Shown here piece after piece: positions 1 to 7,180 of a stretch of 12,254 nucleotides of DNA. Origin of the DNA: Chloroflexota bacterium (GTDB lineage: Bacteria; Chloroflexota; Anaerolineae; Caldilineales; Caldilineaceae); NCBI GenBank assembly GCA_003577365.1, contig QEUY01000194.1, positions 1-12,254 of the forward strand, written 5' to 3'. Numbering within the stretch: the first letter of the stretch is position 1; every line of letters starts with the position of its first letter. A model generated the notes under the pieces. That model did no database searches. It was not told the origin of the DNA and saw only the letters and a program-made list of their open reading frames with translations. The translations under genes and the position numbers were made by a program.

Positions 1-300
1 GGCCTGGATACCTGGGGCGATACGCGGCTGACGGTGATCGGGTCGGCGGGGTATATCGAGGTGCGCAAGAACATCGACATCGCGGGCCGGCCCGGTTCGG
101 ATCATCTTTTCTTGGTGGATCAACAAAGCACGCGCTATATTGATTGCAGCCAGACATCGCTCCCCTACGGCGCGCAGCTTGTCTATGACATTCAACACCG
201 CACAGAGACGGCCATGACGCAGGCGCACTGCTTCCTGGCCTCGGAGCTTGCCTTGAAGGCGCAGGCGCAGGCCACACGGCTGGGCCATCTGCGGGCCTAG
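1..300 (+). CDS. Gfo/Idh/MocA-family oxidoreductase, C-terminal fragment (5' end outside window)
   Basis: The frame is open from base 1 to the TAG at 298-300, giving the last 99 residues of a longer protein. The visible part reads as the C-terminal substrate-side domain of NAD(P)-dependent Gfo/Idh/MocA sugar oxidoreductases: a beta-strand stretch (TRLTVIGSAGYIEVRKNIDI) is followed near the end by a helix TETAMTQAHCFLASELALKA, a tail common in this family. Members oxidise or reduce sugars and sugar derivatives in the cytosol. The nucleotide-binding Rossmann domain would be upstream and cannot be checked. The next gene starts 62 bases on with its own ribosome site and no hairpin between, so the two are probably cotranscribed as part of a sugar-acid pathway. 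The exact substrate is not readable from this fragment. Confidence 0.75.
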   Translation, partial: GLDTWGDTRLTVIGSAGYIEVRKNIDIAGRPGSDHLFLVDQQSTRYIDCSQTSLPYGAQLVYDIQHRTETAMTQAHCFLASELALKAQAQATRLGHLRA

Positions 301-362
301 TCTGCCGGCACGCCCAGGCCCGCGCCCGATTTTGACCGGTTTGCACAGCAAAGGAGAAACCA

Positions 363-1304
363 ATGGCTATTTCCACCTCGGCGCTGCTGGAGGCGTTGAA
401 CAATGTTACGGCGATCCCGATCATTCCCTTTCGCCAGGGGCAGATCGATTATGACGCGCACGCCATGAATGTGGCGTATCTGATGCGCAGCAACTCGCTC
501 GACGACGGGCGGCCGCGCGTGGTCTCGGTGGCAGGCACCAGCCTGATCCATCATATTGAGCCGGAGGAGCAGACGCAGCTTTTCGACGTGACCGGACAGG
601 GCATGGGCGGCGAGGGTGTGCTGATGTCGGCGATTGTGCCCAACCCGATCCGCACGGCGGGCAAGCTGGTGGAGGAACAGTCCAAGCTGCGCCGCCCGCC
701 GGATGTCTATCTGGTGATGCCCTTGGCCGGTACGTTTAGCCCGGAGGGGGTGTACGATTATTTTATGCAGTTCGGCGAACGCTATGGCGGCGAGTTTGGG
801 GCGCGCTTTCTTTACTATCACCGCCAAGAGCGCGACCGCGAGGCTGTGATCCGGCTGCTCAACGATTCACCTCATTTTGTGGGGGTGAAGATCGGGACCA
901 GCGAGAAGGATGTCAAGCCGATGATCGACGGCGTGGGCGACAGGGCCATGGTGATCTGGGGCATCGGCGACCGCAGCACAAGCGCCGCCGAGCAGGGGGC
1001 CAAGGGCCACACCTCTGGGATCGCTGTGCTCTATGCCAAGGCAAGCGATGCGATCAACAACGCCCAGCGCCGTGGGGACTATGCCGCGGCACGCGCCGTA
1101 GAGAAGGAGATCGGCGGGCTGGAAGAGATCCGCTTCCGCAACGGGCGCGCCTACAACTATGCGGCGGTGGTGGAGGCGATGCAGCAGAGCGGTTTTGACG
1201 ACATCGACGCTGGCGACGGCTCCGGCCCGTTCAACCCGCCCGTGCCGCCGCAGGTCGCCGGACAGGTGGCGCAGGCCATCGCCGGGCTGGAGAAGTATCA
1301 CTGA
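363..1304 (+). CDS. Dihydrodipicolinate synthase (DapA)/N-acetylneuraminate lyase-family aldolase or dehydratase
   Basis: A 313-residue protein, the usual length for the class I aldolase DHDPS/NAL superfamily. These TIM-barrel enzymes form a Schiff base between a lysine and a 2-keto acid and then cleave or dehydrate it. Visible landmarks are N-terminal AIPIIPF (residues 17-23), the strand with AGTS (57-60, where DapA has its GTTGE-type loop), a tyrosine pair in FLYYHR (Y151/Y152, the catalytic Tyr position) and the Schiff-base lysine in GVKIGT (K176). The start is ATG 363, preceded by AAGGAG at 351-356 with 6 nt spacing. With the sugar oxidoreductase upstream and an enolase-superfamily dehydratase 2 nt downstream, a role in cleaving or processing a 2-keto-3-deoxy sugar acid is more likely than lysine synthesis. 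The specific substrate is inference. Confidence 0.88.
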   Translation: MAISTSALLEALNNVTAIPIIPFRQGQIDYDAHAMNVAYLMRSNSLDDGRPRVVSVAGTSLIHHIEPEEQTQLFDVTGQGMGGEGVLMSAIVPNPIRTAGKLVEEQSKLRRPPDVYLVMPLAGTFSPEGVYDYFMQFGERYGGEFGARFLYYHRQERDREAVIRLLNDSPHFVGVKIGTSEKDVKPMIDGVGDRAMVIWGIGDRSTSAAEQGAKGHTSGIAVLYAKASDAINNAQRRGDYAAARAVEKEIGGLEEIRFRNGRAYNYAAVVEAMQQSGFDDIDAGDGSGPFNPPVPPQVAGQVAQAIAGLEKYH

Positions 1305-1306
1305 GT

Positions 1307-2482
1307 ATGAAGATCGACAGCGTTGATTTTTTCTATCTCTCGATGCCGGAGATCCTCGACATCGGCGACGGCAGCCAGGATGCGCTGCTGGTGCGGGTGA
1401 GCGCGGGCGGGGAAGTGGGCTGGGGCGAGTGTGAGGCTGCGCCGCTGGTGTCGATCGCCGGTCTGGTCTGCCCAATGTCGCACAGCGCATGCAAGCCGGT
1501 GCAGATGTCGGTGCTGGGGCAGCGTATCGACGGCGTGGCCGACATTCGCCGCATCGGCGACTTGGTGCGCGGCCAGAGCCTGGACTTGCTCCAGGCGGAT
1601 CATACCCTGTCGGGGATCGACATGGCGCTGTGGGATCTGCTCGGCAAGCGGCTGGATGCGCCGGTCTATGCGCTGCTGGGCTATGGCCGCGCCTACCCCA
1701 AACTGCCCTATGCGTCGATGCTCTTTGGCGACACGCCGGAAGAAACCTTGGCGAAGGGCAAGGCGGCGCGCGACCAGGGCTTCCGTGCCGCCAAGTTTGG
1801 CTGGGGGCCAATTGGGTTGGGCCGTGTGCAGGATGACGCCGACCAGTTTATGGCGGCGCGCGAAGGGCTGGGCGAGGACGGTATCCTGTTGATCGACGCG
1901 GGGACGGTGTGGAAGAACGATGTGGAGGCCGCGGCGGCGCGGCTGCCCGCGCTGCAAGCCTGCCGGGCGACCTGGCTGGAGGAGCCGTTTGTCTCGGGCG
2001 CGCTGGACGAGTATCGCCGGCTGGCGGCGCTGGCCGGGGAGGTGCGGCTGGCAGGCGGGGAGGGCAGCCACAACTTCTATATGGCCCGCCATATGATCGA
2101 CTATGCAGGCATCGGCTTTGTGCAGATCGACGCCGGACGCATCGGCGGGATCACGGTGGCCAAGGATGTGGCGGACTATGCCGCGGCGCAGAGGGTCATC
2201 TATGTCAATCACACGTTTACATCACACCTGGCGCTGAGCGCATCGCTGCAGCCCTATGCAGGGATCGAGGCGGATCTCATCTCTGAGTATCCGGTAGAGC
2301 CAAAGGCGCTGGCCCTGGCGATCACCCAAGATCATATCGAACGCGACGCCGAGGGCATGATCCGCGCGCCGGAGCGCCCTGGCCTAGGCTTGACGGTGGA
2401 CACGGCGGGGCTGCGGCCTTACCTGGTGGATGCGGAGATACGCGTGGGGGGGCAGGTGTTGTATCGCACGCCGGTACTATGA
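1307..2482 (+). CDS. Mandelate racemase/muconate lactonizing enzyme-family (enolase superfamily) sugar-acid dehydratase
   Basis: A 391-residue protein with the two-domain MR/MLE layout: an N-terminal capping domain (about 1-125, with SGIDMALWDLLGK at 102-114) and a TIM barrel. The Mg-binding acids are visible: D197 (LLIDAGT), E225/E226 (WLEEPF) and E252 (GGEGS). A catalytic dyad of the mandelate-racemase subgroup is also present: D275 (QIDAGRIGG) and H302 (VNHTFTSH). The usual K-x-K base motif appears as K163-F-G165, so the second lysine is missing. Known family members abstract the proton alpha to a carboxylate and, in sugar-acid dehydratases, release water to give a 2-keto-3-deoxy acid. The product would suit the DapA-like enzyme whose stop lies 2 nt upstream, implying translational coupling. 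The substrate cannot be named from sequence. Confidence 0.9.
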   Translation: MKIDSVDFFYLSMPEILDIGDGSQDALLVRVSAGGEVGWGECEAAPLVSIAGLVCPMSHSACKPVQMSVLGQRIDGVADIRRIGDLVRGQSLDLLQADHTLSGIDMALWDLLGKRLDAPVYALLGYGRAYPKLPYASMLFGDTPEETLAKGKAARDQGFRAAKFGWGPIGLGRVQDDADQFMAAREGLGEDGILLIDAGTVWKNDVEAAAARLPALQACRATWLEEPFVSGALDEYRRLAALAGEVRLAGGEGSHNFYMARHMIDYAGIGFVQIDAGRIGGITVAKDVADYAAAQRVIYVNHTFTSHLALSASLQPYAGIEADLISEYPVEPKALALAITQDHIERDAEGMIRAPERPGLGLTVDTAGLRPYLVDAEIRVGGQVLYRTPVL

Positions 2483-2494
2483 ACTGAAGTTCAT
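2479..2494. promoter_or_regulatory. 16-bp palindrome, candidate operator of the downstream small gene pair
   Basis: ATGAACT-GA-AGTTCAT is a perfect 7-bp inverted repeat around a 2-nt centre. It covers the stop codon of the upstream dehydratase gene and ends 20 nt before the ATG of the 84-residue gene. A -10-like TATACT sits at 2508-2513, just 3' of it, but no good -35 hexamer is seen at 16-18 nt. Toxin-antitoxin-like pairs are often autorepressed through such palindromes, so an operator role is plausible but inferred. It is too short and lacks a T run to be a terminator. Confidence 0.4.
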
Positions 2495-2514
2495 GAAATT
2501 GACCGTCTATACTC

Positions 2515-2769
2515 ATGCTGCGCTTCAAAACTACGACATATTTCGATGCCATGCGTAGCCGTCCCGACCGTGCTATGATTCTGGATGAGTGGATCGTCAT
2601 GGCCATCGCCCACCCCATCCATCAGGAGATCCAGTCCGATGGGCGCATTCGCCGCTGGGCGCGGATTGCCGAAGCAGACGACCGCTATTTGCGTGTCGTG
2701 CTGCTGGCGGACGGCGAGACTGTCCACAATGCCTTCTTTGACCGAAGATTCCGAGAGCCAAGCCCATGA
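2515..2769 (+). CDS. Small DUF4258-like protein, putative toxin-like partner of DUF2283
   Basis: An 84-residue cytosolic protein without membrane segments. Its core has conserved-looking blocks: HPIHQEIQSDGRIRRW (33-48) followed by YLRVVLLADGETVHNAFFDR (58-77). This alternation of a DGR-x-RW strand, an LRVV strand and a TVHNA-F-DR ending resembles small proteins annotated as DUF4258 or hypothetical that sit next to DUF2283 genes, often viewed as toxin-antitoxin-like modules. Its stop overlaps the next start as ATGA (2766-2769), supporting a coupled pair. ATG 2515 is the first possible start because in-frame stops lie at 2494 and 2500; no clear ribosome site precedes it. M13 (2551) and M21 (2575) are alternatives, but the latter would remove part of the N-terminal helix. 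Toxicity is inference only. Confidence 0.7.
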   Translation: MLRFKTTTYFDAMRSRPDRAMILDEWIVMAIAHPIHQEIQSDGRIRRWARIAEADDRYLRVVLLADGETVHNAFFDRRFREPSP

Positions 2770-2978
2770 AAATTCGCTACTTCGCCGATACCGACACGAT
2801 GTACATTGAGTTCAATGAACGTCCCGTGGTCGAGACGCGGGAGATCAACGAGAATACGTTGCTCGATCTGGACGCCGATGGCGTGCTTGTGGCGATCACC
2901 GTCGAACATGCAGCGGGCGCGACCGATCTGTCCGAAGTCTCCTTACAGCAGATCGTCGGCCAGCGGGTGTCATCGTAG
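2766..2978 (+). CDS. DUF2283 domain protein, putative antitoxin-like partner
   Basis: A 70-residue protein that matches the DUF2283 pattern almost end to end: MKIRYFADTDTMYIEF (1-16), then a TREI strand (24-27), LLDLDADGVLVAI (32-44) and a short C-terminal tail. DUF2283 proteins are small beta-rich proteins of unproven function, commonly the second gene of a two-gene module with a DUF4258-type or similar small protein, as here. Translation starts inside the upstream stop (ATGA), typical of coupled stoichiometric expression. After its TAG (2976-2978) there are 46 bases without a hairpin before the methyltransferase gene. Family assignment is good; an antitoxin role is inferred from arrangement. 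Confidence 0.82.
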   Translation: MKIRYFADTDTMYIEFNERPVVETREINENTLLDLDADGVLVAITVEHAAGATDLSEVSLQQIVGQRVSS

Positions 2979-3024
2979 GAATTGATTCGTTCACTTGTCA
3001 TAACGACTGCTGAAGGGAAACTGC

Positions 3025-3691
3025 ATGGCGACGCAGACGATGGGCATGAGCGATGCCCTGCACGCGTATTTGTTGAGTGTGACGCTGCGCGAACCGGCGG
3101 TGGGCGACCGAACTGCGCACCGAGACGGCCAAGCTGAAGGAGCGAGAGTGCCAGATGCCGCCGGAACAAGGCCAACTGATGGATCTGTTGGTCAAACTGG
3201 TGGGGGCGCGGCGCGCCATTGAGGTGGGCGTCTTCACCGGCTACAGCGCCTTGACGGTGGCGCTGGCGCTGCCGGAGGATGGGCAGTTGATCGCCTGTGA
3301 TGTCAACGCCGACTGGACGGCGATGGCGCGCCGCTTTTGGCAGAAGGCGGGCGTGGCGCACAAGATCGATCTGCGGTTGGCCCCGGCCCTGGAGACGTTG
3401 TCCGGCCTGGCGGCAGAGCCGGCCAACCTGAACAGCTTTGATTTCGCCTTTATCGACGCAGACAAGCCAAACTATCCCCACTATTATGAGTATTGCCTGA
3501 AGCTGGTGCGACCCGGCGGGCTGATCACGATTGACAATACGCTGTGGAACGGCGAATTGATCAACCCCAAGCGCCAGGATGAAAGCACACAGGTAATCCG
3601 CAAGCTGAACCAGGATTTATATGAGGATGCGCGCATTGACCTCAGCCTGCTGCCGATCGGCGACGGGTTGACGGTGGCGCGTAAACGGTGA
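3025..3691 (+). pseudogene. Family 3 O-methyltransferase (SAM-dependent), interrupted by a +1 frameshift
   Basis: The start ATG 3025 has GAAGGG upstream (3012-3017). The first 26 codons (ending LREPAV) read in one frame. One extra G in the GGG at 3102-3104 then shifts the rest (ATELRTETAKLKERECQM onward) to the next frame, which runs to the TGA at 3689-3691. Removing one G restores 221 residues, the normal length for the catechol/caffeoyl-CoA-type O-methyltransferases. Restored landmarks: SAM motif I EVGVFTGYSAL (66-76), the acidic end of strand 2 ACDV (D92), and the metal-binding residues of this class, D144 in FIDADK and D170-N171 in DNTLWNG. Such enzymes methylate catechol-like hydroxyls. 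As written, only an N-terminally truncated product from an internal start such as ATG 3155 could be made. It may be a true mutation or a base error. The ABC gene starts 4 nt after its stop. Confidence 0.88.
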
Positions 3692-3695
3692 GACT

Positions 3696-5522
3696 ATGGG
3701 ATTTGGCATGGGCGGCGGGCCGGGTTTTGGCGGCCCGCGCGGGATGATCCAGAGCTTTGGGCAAGGGCAGCGCGGCCGCGCCTTCGACCGCCGGATCGTG
3801 GCACGGCTGCTGGCCTATCTGCGCCCCCATCGCCATGCGATGATCTTGGCCGTGCTGTTGATGCTGGCGACGACCGGGCTGACGCTGCTCACGCCTTATC
3901 TGGTCAAGATCGCGATCGACCGTTACATTGCCGGGGGCGATCTGCGCGGGCTGACCTGGGTGGCGGTGGCGACCGCAGCGGCCTATCTGGGCATCTATGG
4001 CGCGGGCGCAGGGCAGACCTACCTGCTCTCTTGGGTGGGGCAGAAGGTGTTGGCAGACCTGCGTTCGCAGTTGTTTCACCACCTGCAGCGGCTGCCGATT
4101 GGCTATCACGATACGCATATCATCGGCGTGACCGTCTCGCGCGTGATCAACGATGTGGGGGTGATCAACGACCTGCTCTCGCAGGGGCTGGTGACGCTGG
4201 TCGGCGATACGCTGCTGCTGATCGGGATTGTGGTGGTCATGCTGACCATGAGTCCTAAGCTGGCGTTGCTGGCCTTCACCGTGCTGCCGCTGATGGTGCT
4301 GGCGACGTATCTCTTTGCGCGGCACGCGCAGTCGGCGTTTCGTGAGACGCGCGAAAAGGTGGCGGCGGTGGTGGGGAACCTGGCCGAGAACATCGCGGGG
4401 ATGCGCGTGATCCAGGCGTTTGCCCAGGAGGATGCCAGCCAGGGCCGTTTTGCCGAGGTCAATCTGGCGAACCGCAACGCCAACATCAACGCCATGTCGC
4501 TTTCGTTTGTCTTTTTGCCCACGGTGGAGTTTTTGGGGATGCTGGCCACGGCGGTGGTGTTGTGGTTTGGCGGGCTGGCTGTGGCGCGCGATGAGTTGAC
4601 ACTGGGCGTGGTGGTGGCCTTCTTGGCCTATGTCTCGCGCTTCTTTGGCCCCATCCAGGAGTTGAGCCAGCTCTACACGACGATGCAGTCGGCCATGGCC
4701 GGCGGCGAACGGGTGTTAGACCTGTTGGATACGCCGCCAGCGGTGGCGGACCCGCCCGATGGCCGCCCGATGCCGCCGATTGTGGGCCGCGTCGAACTGC
4801 GCGAGGTGGGCTTTGCCTATAAGCCGGATGAGCCGGTGCTGCGGGGGATCAACTTGGTGATTGAACCGGGGCAGACGGTGGCCTTGGTAGGGCCGACCGG
4901 CGCGGGCAAGACGTCGATTGCCAATCTGATTGCGCGCTTCTATGATGTGACCGAAGGCGCGGTGTTGATCGACGGCATTGATGTGCGCAGCGTCACCCAG
5001 CAGTCGCTGCACCAGCAGATGGGGTTAGTGCCGCAAGACCCCTTTCTCTTTACGGGCACGGTGCGCGACAATATTCGCTTTGGCGTGCCGGAGGCGAGCG
5101 ACGCCGCGGTGGAGACGGCGGCGCGCTTTGCCAACGCGCATGAGTTCATTATGGCGCTGCCCGACGGCTATGCGACTGTGGTGCAGGAAGGCGGCTCTAA
5201 CCTGTCGGTGGGCCAGCGCCAACTGCTCTGTATTGCGCGCGCCGTGCTGGCCGACCCGCGCATCTTGATTCTGGATGAAGCGACGGCCAGCGTCGATACG
5301 GTGACCGAGGCGTTGATCCAGGATGCGCTCGACCGGCTGTTGGAAGGGCGCACGTCGGTGGTGATCGCGCACCGGCTGAGCACGATCCGCAACGCCGACC
5401 TGATCTGCGTAGTCGAGCAAGGGGAGATCGTGGAGCGCGGCCGCCACGCCGATCTGATGGCGCAAGCGGGTCTGTATGCGCGCCTGGTCGCCCGCCAGTT
5501 TGTCGATATGCCCGACGCCTGA
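3696..5522 (+). CDS. ABC exporter half-transporter (fused membrane and ATPase domains)
   Basis: A 608-residue type IV (exporter) ABC half-transporter located in the inner membrane. A glycine-rich lead (1-28) precedes six predicted membrane helices between about 45 and 325 (for example 48-70, 87-111, 163-185, 188-208, 270-294, 302-322). The nucleotide-binding domain has every catalytic element: Walker A GPTGAGKT (399-406), Q-loop Q447 (VPQDPF), signature LSVGQ (503-507; V replaces the usual G), Walker B ILILDEA with catalytic E528, D-loop ASVD and H-loop H559. An intact Walker B glutamate means this chain supplies a competent site and could work as a homodimer, although close relatives often act as heterodimers with a second gene, absent here. 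The substrate (lipid, drug or peptide) is not deducible. The start lies 4 nt after the methyltransferase stop. Confidence 0.93.
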   Translation: MGFGMGGGPGFGGPRGMIQSFGQGQRGRAFDRRIVARLLAYLRPHRHAMILAVLLMLATTGLTLLTPYLVKIAIDRYIAGGDLRGLTWVAVATAAAYLGIYGAGAGQTYLLSWVGQKVLADLRSQLFHHLQRLPIGYHDTHIIGVTVSRVINDVGVINDLLSQGLVTLVGDTLLLIGIVVVMLTMSPKLALLAFTVLPLMVLATYLFARHAQSAFRETREKVAAVVGNLAENIAGMRVIQAFAQEDASQGRFAEVNLANRNANINAMSLSFVFLPTVEFLGMLATAVVLWFGGLAVARDELTLGVVVAFLAYVSRFFGPIQELSQLYTTMQSAMAGGERVLDLLDTPPAVADPPDGRPMPPIVGRVELREVGFAYKPDEPVLRGINLVIEPGQTVALVGPTGAGKTSIANLIARFYDVTEGAVLIDGIDVRSVTQQSLHQQMGLVPQDPFLFTGTVRDNIRFGVPEASDAAVETAARFANAHEFIMALPDGYATVVQEGGSNLSVGQRQLLCIARAVLADPRILILDEATASVDTVTEALIQDALDRLLEGRTSVVIAHRLSTIRNADLICVVEQGEIVERGRHADLMAQAGLYARLVARQFVDMPDA

Positions 5523-5524
5523 GC

Positions 5525-5560
5525 TACCATCTGCCCATCTATCCGCCCGCCTATCTGCCC
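5525..5560 (+). repeat. Three degenerate 12-bp tandem repeats
   Basis: Three adjacent 12-mers, TACCATCTGCCC, ATCTATCCGCCC and GCCTATCTGCCC, occupy the gap between the ABC exporter stop and the kinase ribosome site. Each ends in CTGCCC or CCGCCC, and ATCTGCCC recurs exactly at 5529-5536 and 5553-5560. The array starts 3 nt after the exporter stop codon and ends 4 nt before the GGAAGG ribosome site. It may be a slippage-prone minisatellite or a protein-binding site; function is unknown. Confidence 0.55.
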
Positions 5561-5578
5561 GTCTGGAAGGCGCTTGCC

Positions 5579-7063
5579 GTGTCCACATCGCCCTTGGTCC
5601 TGACCCTCGATATCGGCAGTTCTTCGACGCGCGCCCTGTTGTTTGACGCCGAGGCGCGCGCGCTCGACGGCTTGGCCGAGCAGCGCCCCACGCACATGAC
5701 GACGACGCCCGACGGCGGTGTGGTGCTTGACGCCGGCGCGGTGGTCGAGGTGGTGGCCGAGACGCTGGACGCGCTGCTGGGCCGCGCCGGAACGCAGGCG
5801 CAGGCTGTGGCGGCGGTGGCGTGCGATACGCTGGTGGGCAATGTGTTGGGCGTGGCGGCGGATGGCACGCCGCTCACGCCGGTCTACACCTATGCCGATA
5901 CGCGCAATGCGCTGGATGCCCAGACGCTGCGCCATGAGCTGGGGCCGGATGGCGCGTCCGCGGCGCATGACCGCACCGGCTGTCTGATCCATACCTCCTA
6001 TCTGCCGGCGCGCTTTCGCTGGCTGGCGCGCTGCGAGCCGGAGACATTTGGCAAGGTGGCGCGCTGGGTGAGTTTGGGCGAGTATCTCTATTTTCGTCTG
6101 TTCGGCGTATGGCGTGTGAGCTACAGCGTGGCGGCGTGGAGCGGTCTGCTCAACCGCCGTGAATTGGCTTGGGATGCGGAGTGGCTGGCGCGGCTGCCGG
6201 TGCAGGCGGATCAGCTTTCGCCGCTGGGCGATCTTGATTCGCCCTGCTGCGGACTGCGCGCGCCGTGGGCGCGCCGCTGGCCGATGCTGGCCCAAATCCC
6301 CTGGCTGCTGCCGGTGGGCGACGGCGCGGCGGCCAATATCGGCAGCGGCTGTTCTGCGCCGGAGCGCATCGCGCTGACGATGGGCACGACGGGCGCGATG
6401 CGCGCGGTGATCGATCCGAGCCTGGCGCAAGTGCCGGCGGGGCTGTGGCTCTATCGCGTGGACGCCGGGCGCGGGCTGCTGGGCGGGGCGACGACCGAGG
6501 GCGGCAACCTCTATGCCTGGCTGCGCGAGATGTTGCGTCTGCCCGAAGCCGCGACGCTGGAGGCAGAGTTGGCCGGCAGGCCCCCGGCGGCGCATGGCTT
6601 GACTTTTTTGCCTTTTGTGGCAGGCGAGCGCGCGCCCGGTTGGCGCGAGGACGCGCGCGCTGCCATCACCGGGCTGAGCCTGCACACGCAGCCGGTGGAT
6701 GTAGTGCAGGCCGGGCTGGAGGCCATCGCCTATCGTTTTGCGCTGATCTACCAGCGTATCAAGCCGCATCTGCCAGAGGATCACAGCTTGATCGCCAGCG
6801 GGGGCGGGCTGCTCAATTCGCCGGCCTGGCTGCAGATCATGGCGGACGTGTTGGGCGCGCCGCTGCATACGCTGGCCGAGCGCGAGGGCACAAGCCGCGG
6901 GCTGGCGCTGCTGGCGCTGGAACACCTGGGCGTCGTCGAACAGGCCGGGCAGATTGCCACGGCGTTGGGCAAGACTTACCTACCCGATGCGGCGCGCCAT
7001 GCCGTACAGCAGGAGGCGCTGGCGCGCCAGGTGGCGCTCTATGACCGGCTGCTCAATGGCTAG
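5579..7063 (+). CDS. FGGY-family carbohydrate kinase (gluconokinase-like)
   Basis: A 494-residue cytosolic sugar kinase of the FGGY family, which transfers the ATP gamma-phosphate to a sugar or sugar acid. The N-terminal ATPase-fold signature is LDIGSSSTRALLFD (10-23). The catalytic aspartate is probably D248 in PVGDGAAANIGSG; a phosphate loop reads TMGTTGAMR (268-275 region). The C-terminal domain has FLPFVAGERAPGWREDARA (343-361) and the family's GGG motif in IASGGGLLNSPAW (406-417). GTG 5579 is the start: GGAAGG at 5565-5570 lies 8 nt upstream, and the homology begins within nine residues. The FLPF-GERAPGW pattern leans toward gluconokinase over xylulokinase or glycerol kinase, but substrate is uncertain. 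It fits the sugar-acid theme of the window and ends at a strong terminator. Confidence 0.88.
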   Translation: MSTSPLVLTLDIGSSSTRALLFDAEARALDGLAEQRPTHMTTTPDGGVVLDAGAVVEVVAETLDALLGRAGTQAQAVAAVACDTLVGNVLGVAADGTPLTPVYTYADTRNALDAQTLRHELGPDGASAAHDRTGCLIHTSYLPARFRWLARCEPETFGKVARWVSLGEYLYFRLFGVWRVSYSVAAWSGLLNRRELAWDAEWLARLPVQADQLSPLGDLDSPCCGLRAPWARRWPMLAQIPWLLPVGDGAAANIGSGCSAPERIALTMGTTGAMRAVIDPSLAQVPAGLWLYRVDAGRGLLGGATTEGGNLYAWLREMLRLPEAATLEAELAGRPPAAHGLTFLPFVAGERAPGWREDARAAITGLSLHTQPVDVVQAGLEAIAYRFALIYQRIKPHLPEDHSLIASGGGLLNSPAWLQIMADVLGAPLHTLAEREGTSRGLALLALEHLGVVEQAGQIATALGKTYLPDAARHAVQQEALARQVALYDRLLNG

Positions 7064-7098
7064 CGCACACGGTTTGGCGAGCGCGACTCGCGGAAAGA

Positions 7099-7138
7099 AG
7101 ACACGGGGCCTGGCATCACCTGCCAGGCCCCGTTGTCT
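7099..7138. terminator. Strong hairpin, likely bidirectional terminator
   Basis: A perfect 12-bp GC-rich stem, CGGGGCCTGGCA (7104-7115) and TGCCAGGCCCCG (7121-7132), encloses the loop TCACC. It extends outward through AGACA/TTGTCT with one bulged T. It lies between the + strand kinase (stop 7063) and the - strand HdeD gene (stop at 7181), so it can end both convergent transcripts. No long U run follows on either strand, only TTGTCT on the + side. Termination is inferred from stem strength and position. Confidence 0.75.
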
Positions 7139-7180
7139 ATGCGGTATTGTCAATGCAGAGCGGTTCATCCAGCAGGGCGG

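Noticed and set aside
2499..2513. TTGACC and TATACT as a promoter
   Set aside because: Only 3 nt separate the hexamers, so they cannot serve as a -35/-10 pair.
5168..6925. 585-codon open frame on the - strand opposite the exporter end and the kinase
   Set aside because: It is an Arg/His/Gln-rich shadow of GC-rich coding DNA; the + strand encodes clear kinase and ABC transporter motifs over the same bases.
7077..7091. Small hairpin GCGAG-CGCGA-CTCGC after the kinase stop
   Set aside because: A 5-bp stem of low information in GC-rich DNA; the much stronger hairpin just downstream accounts for termination.
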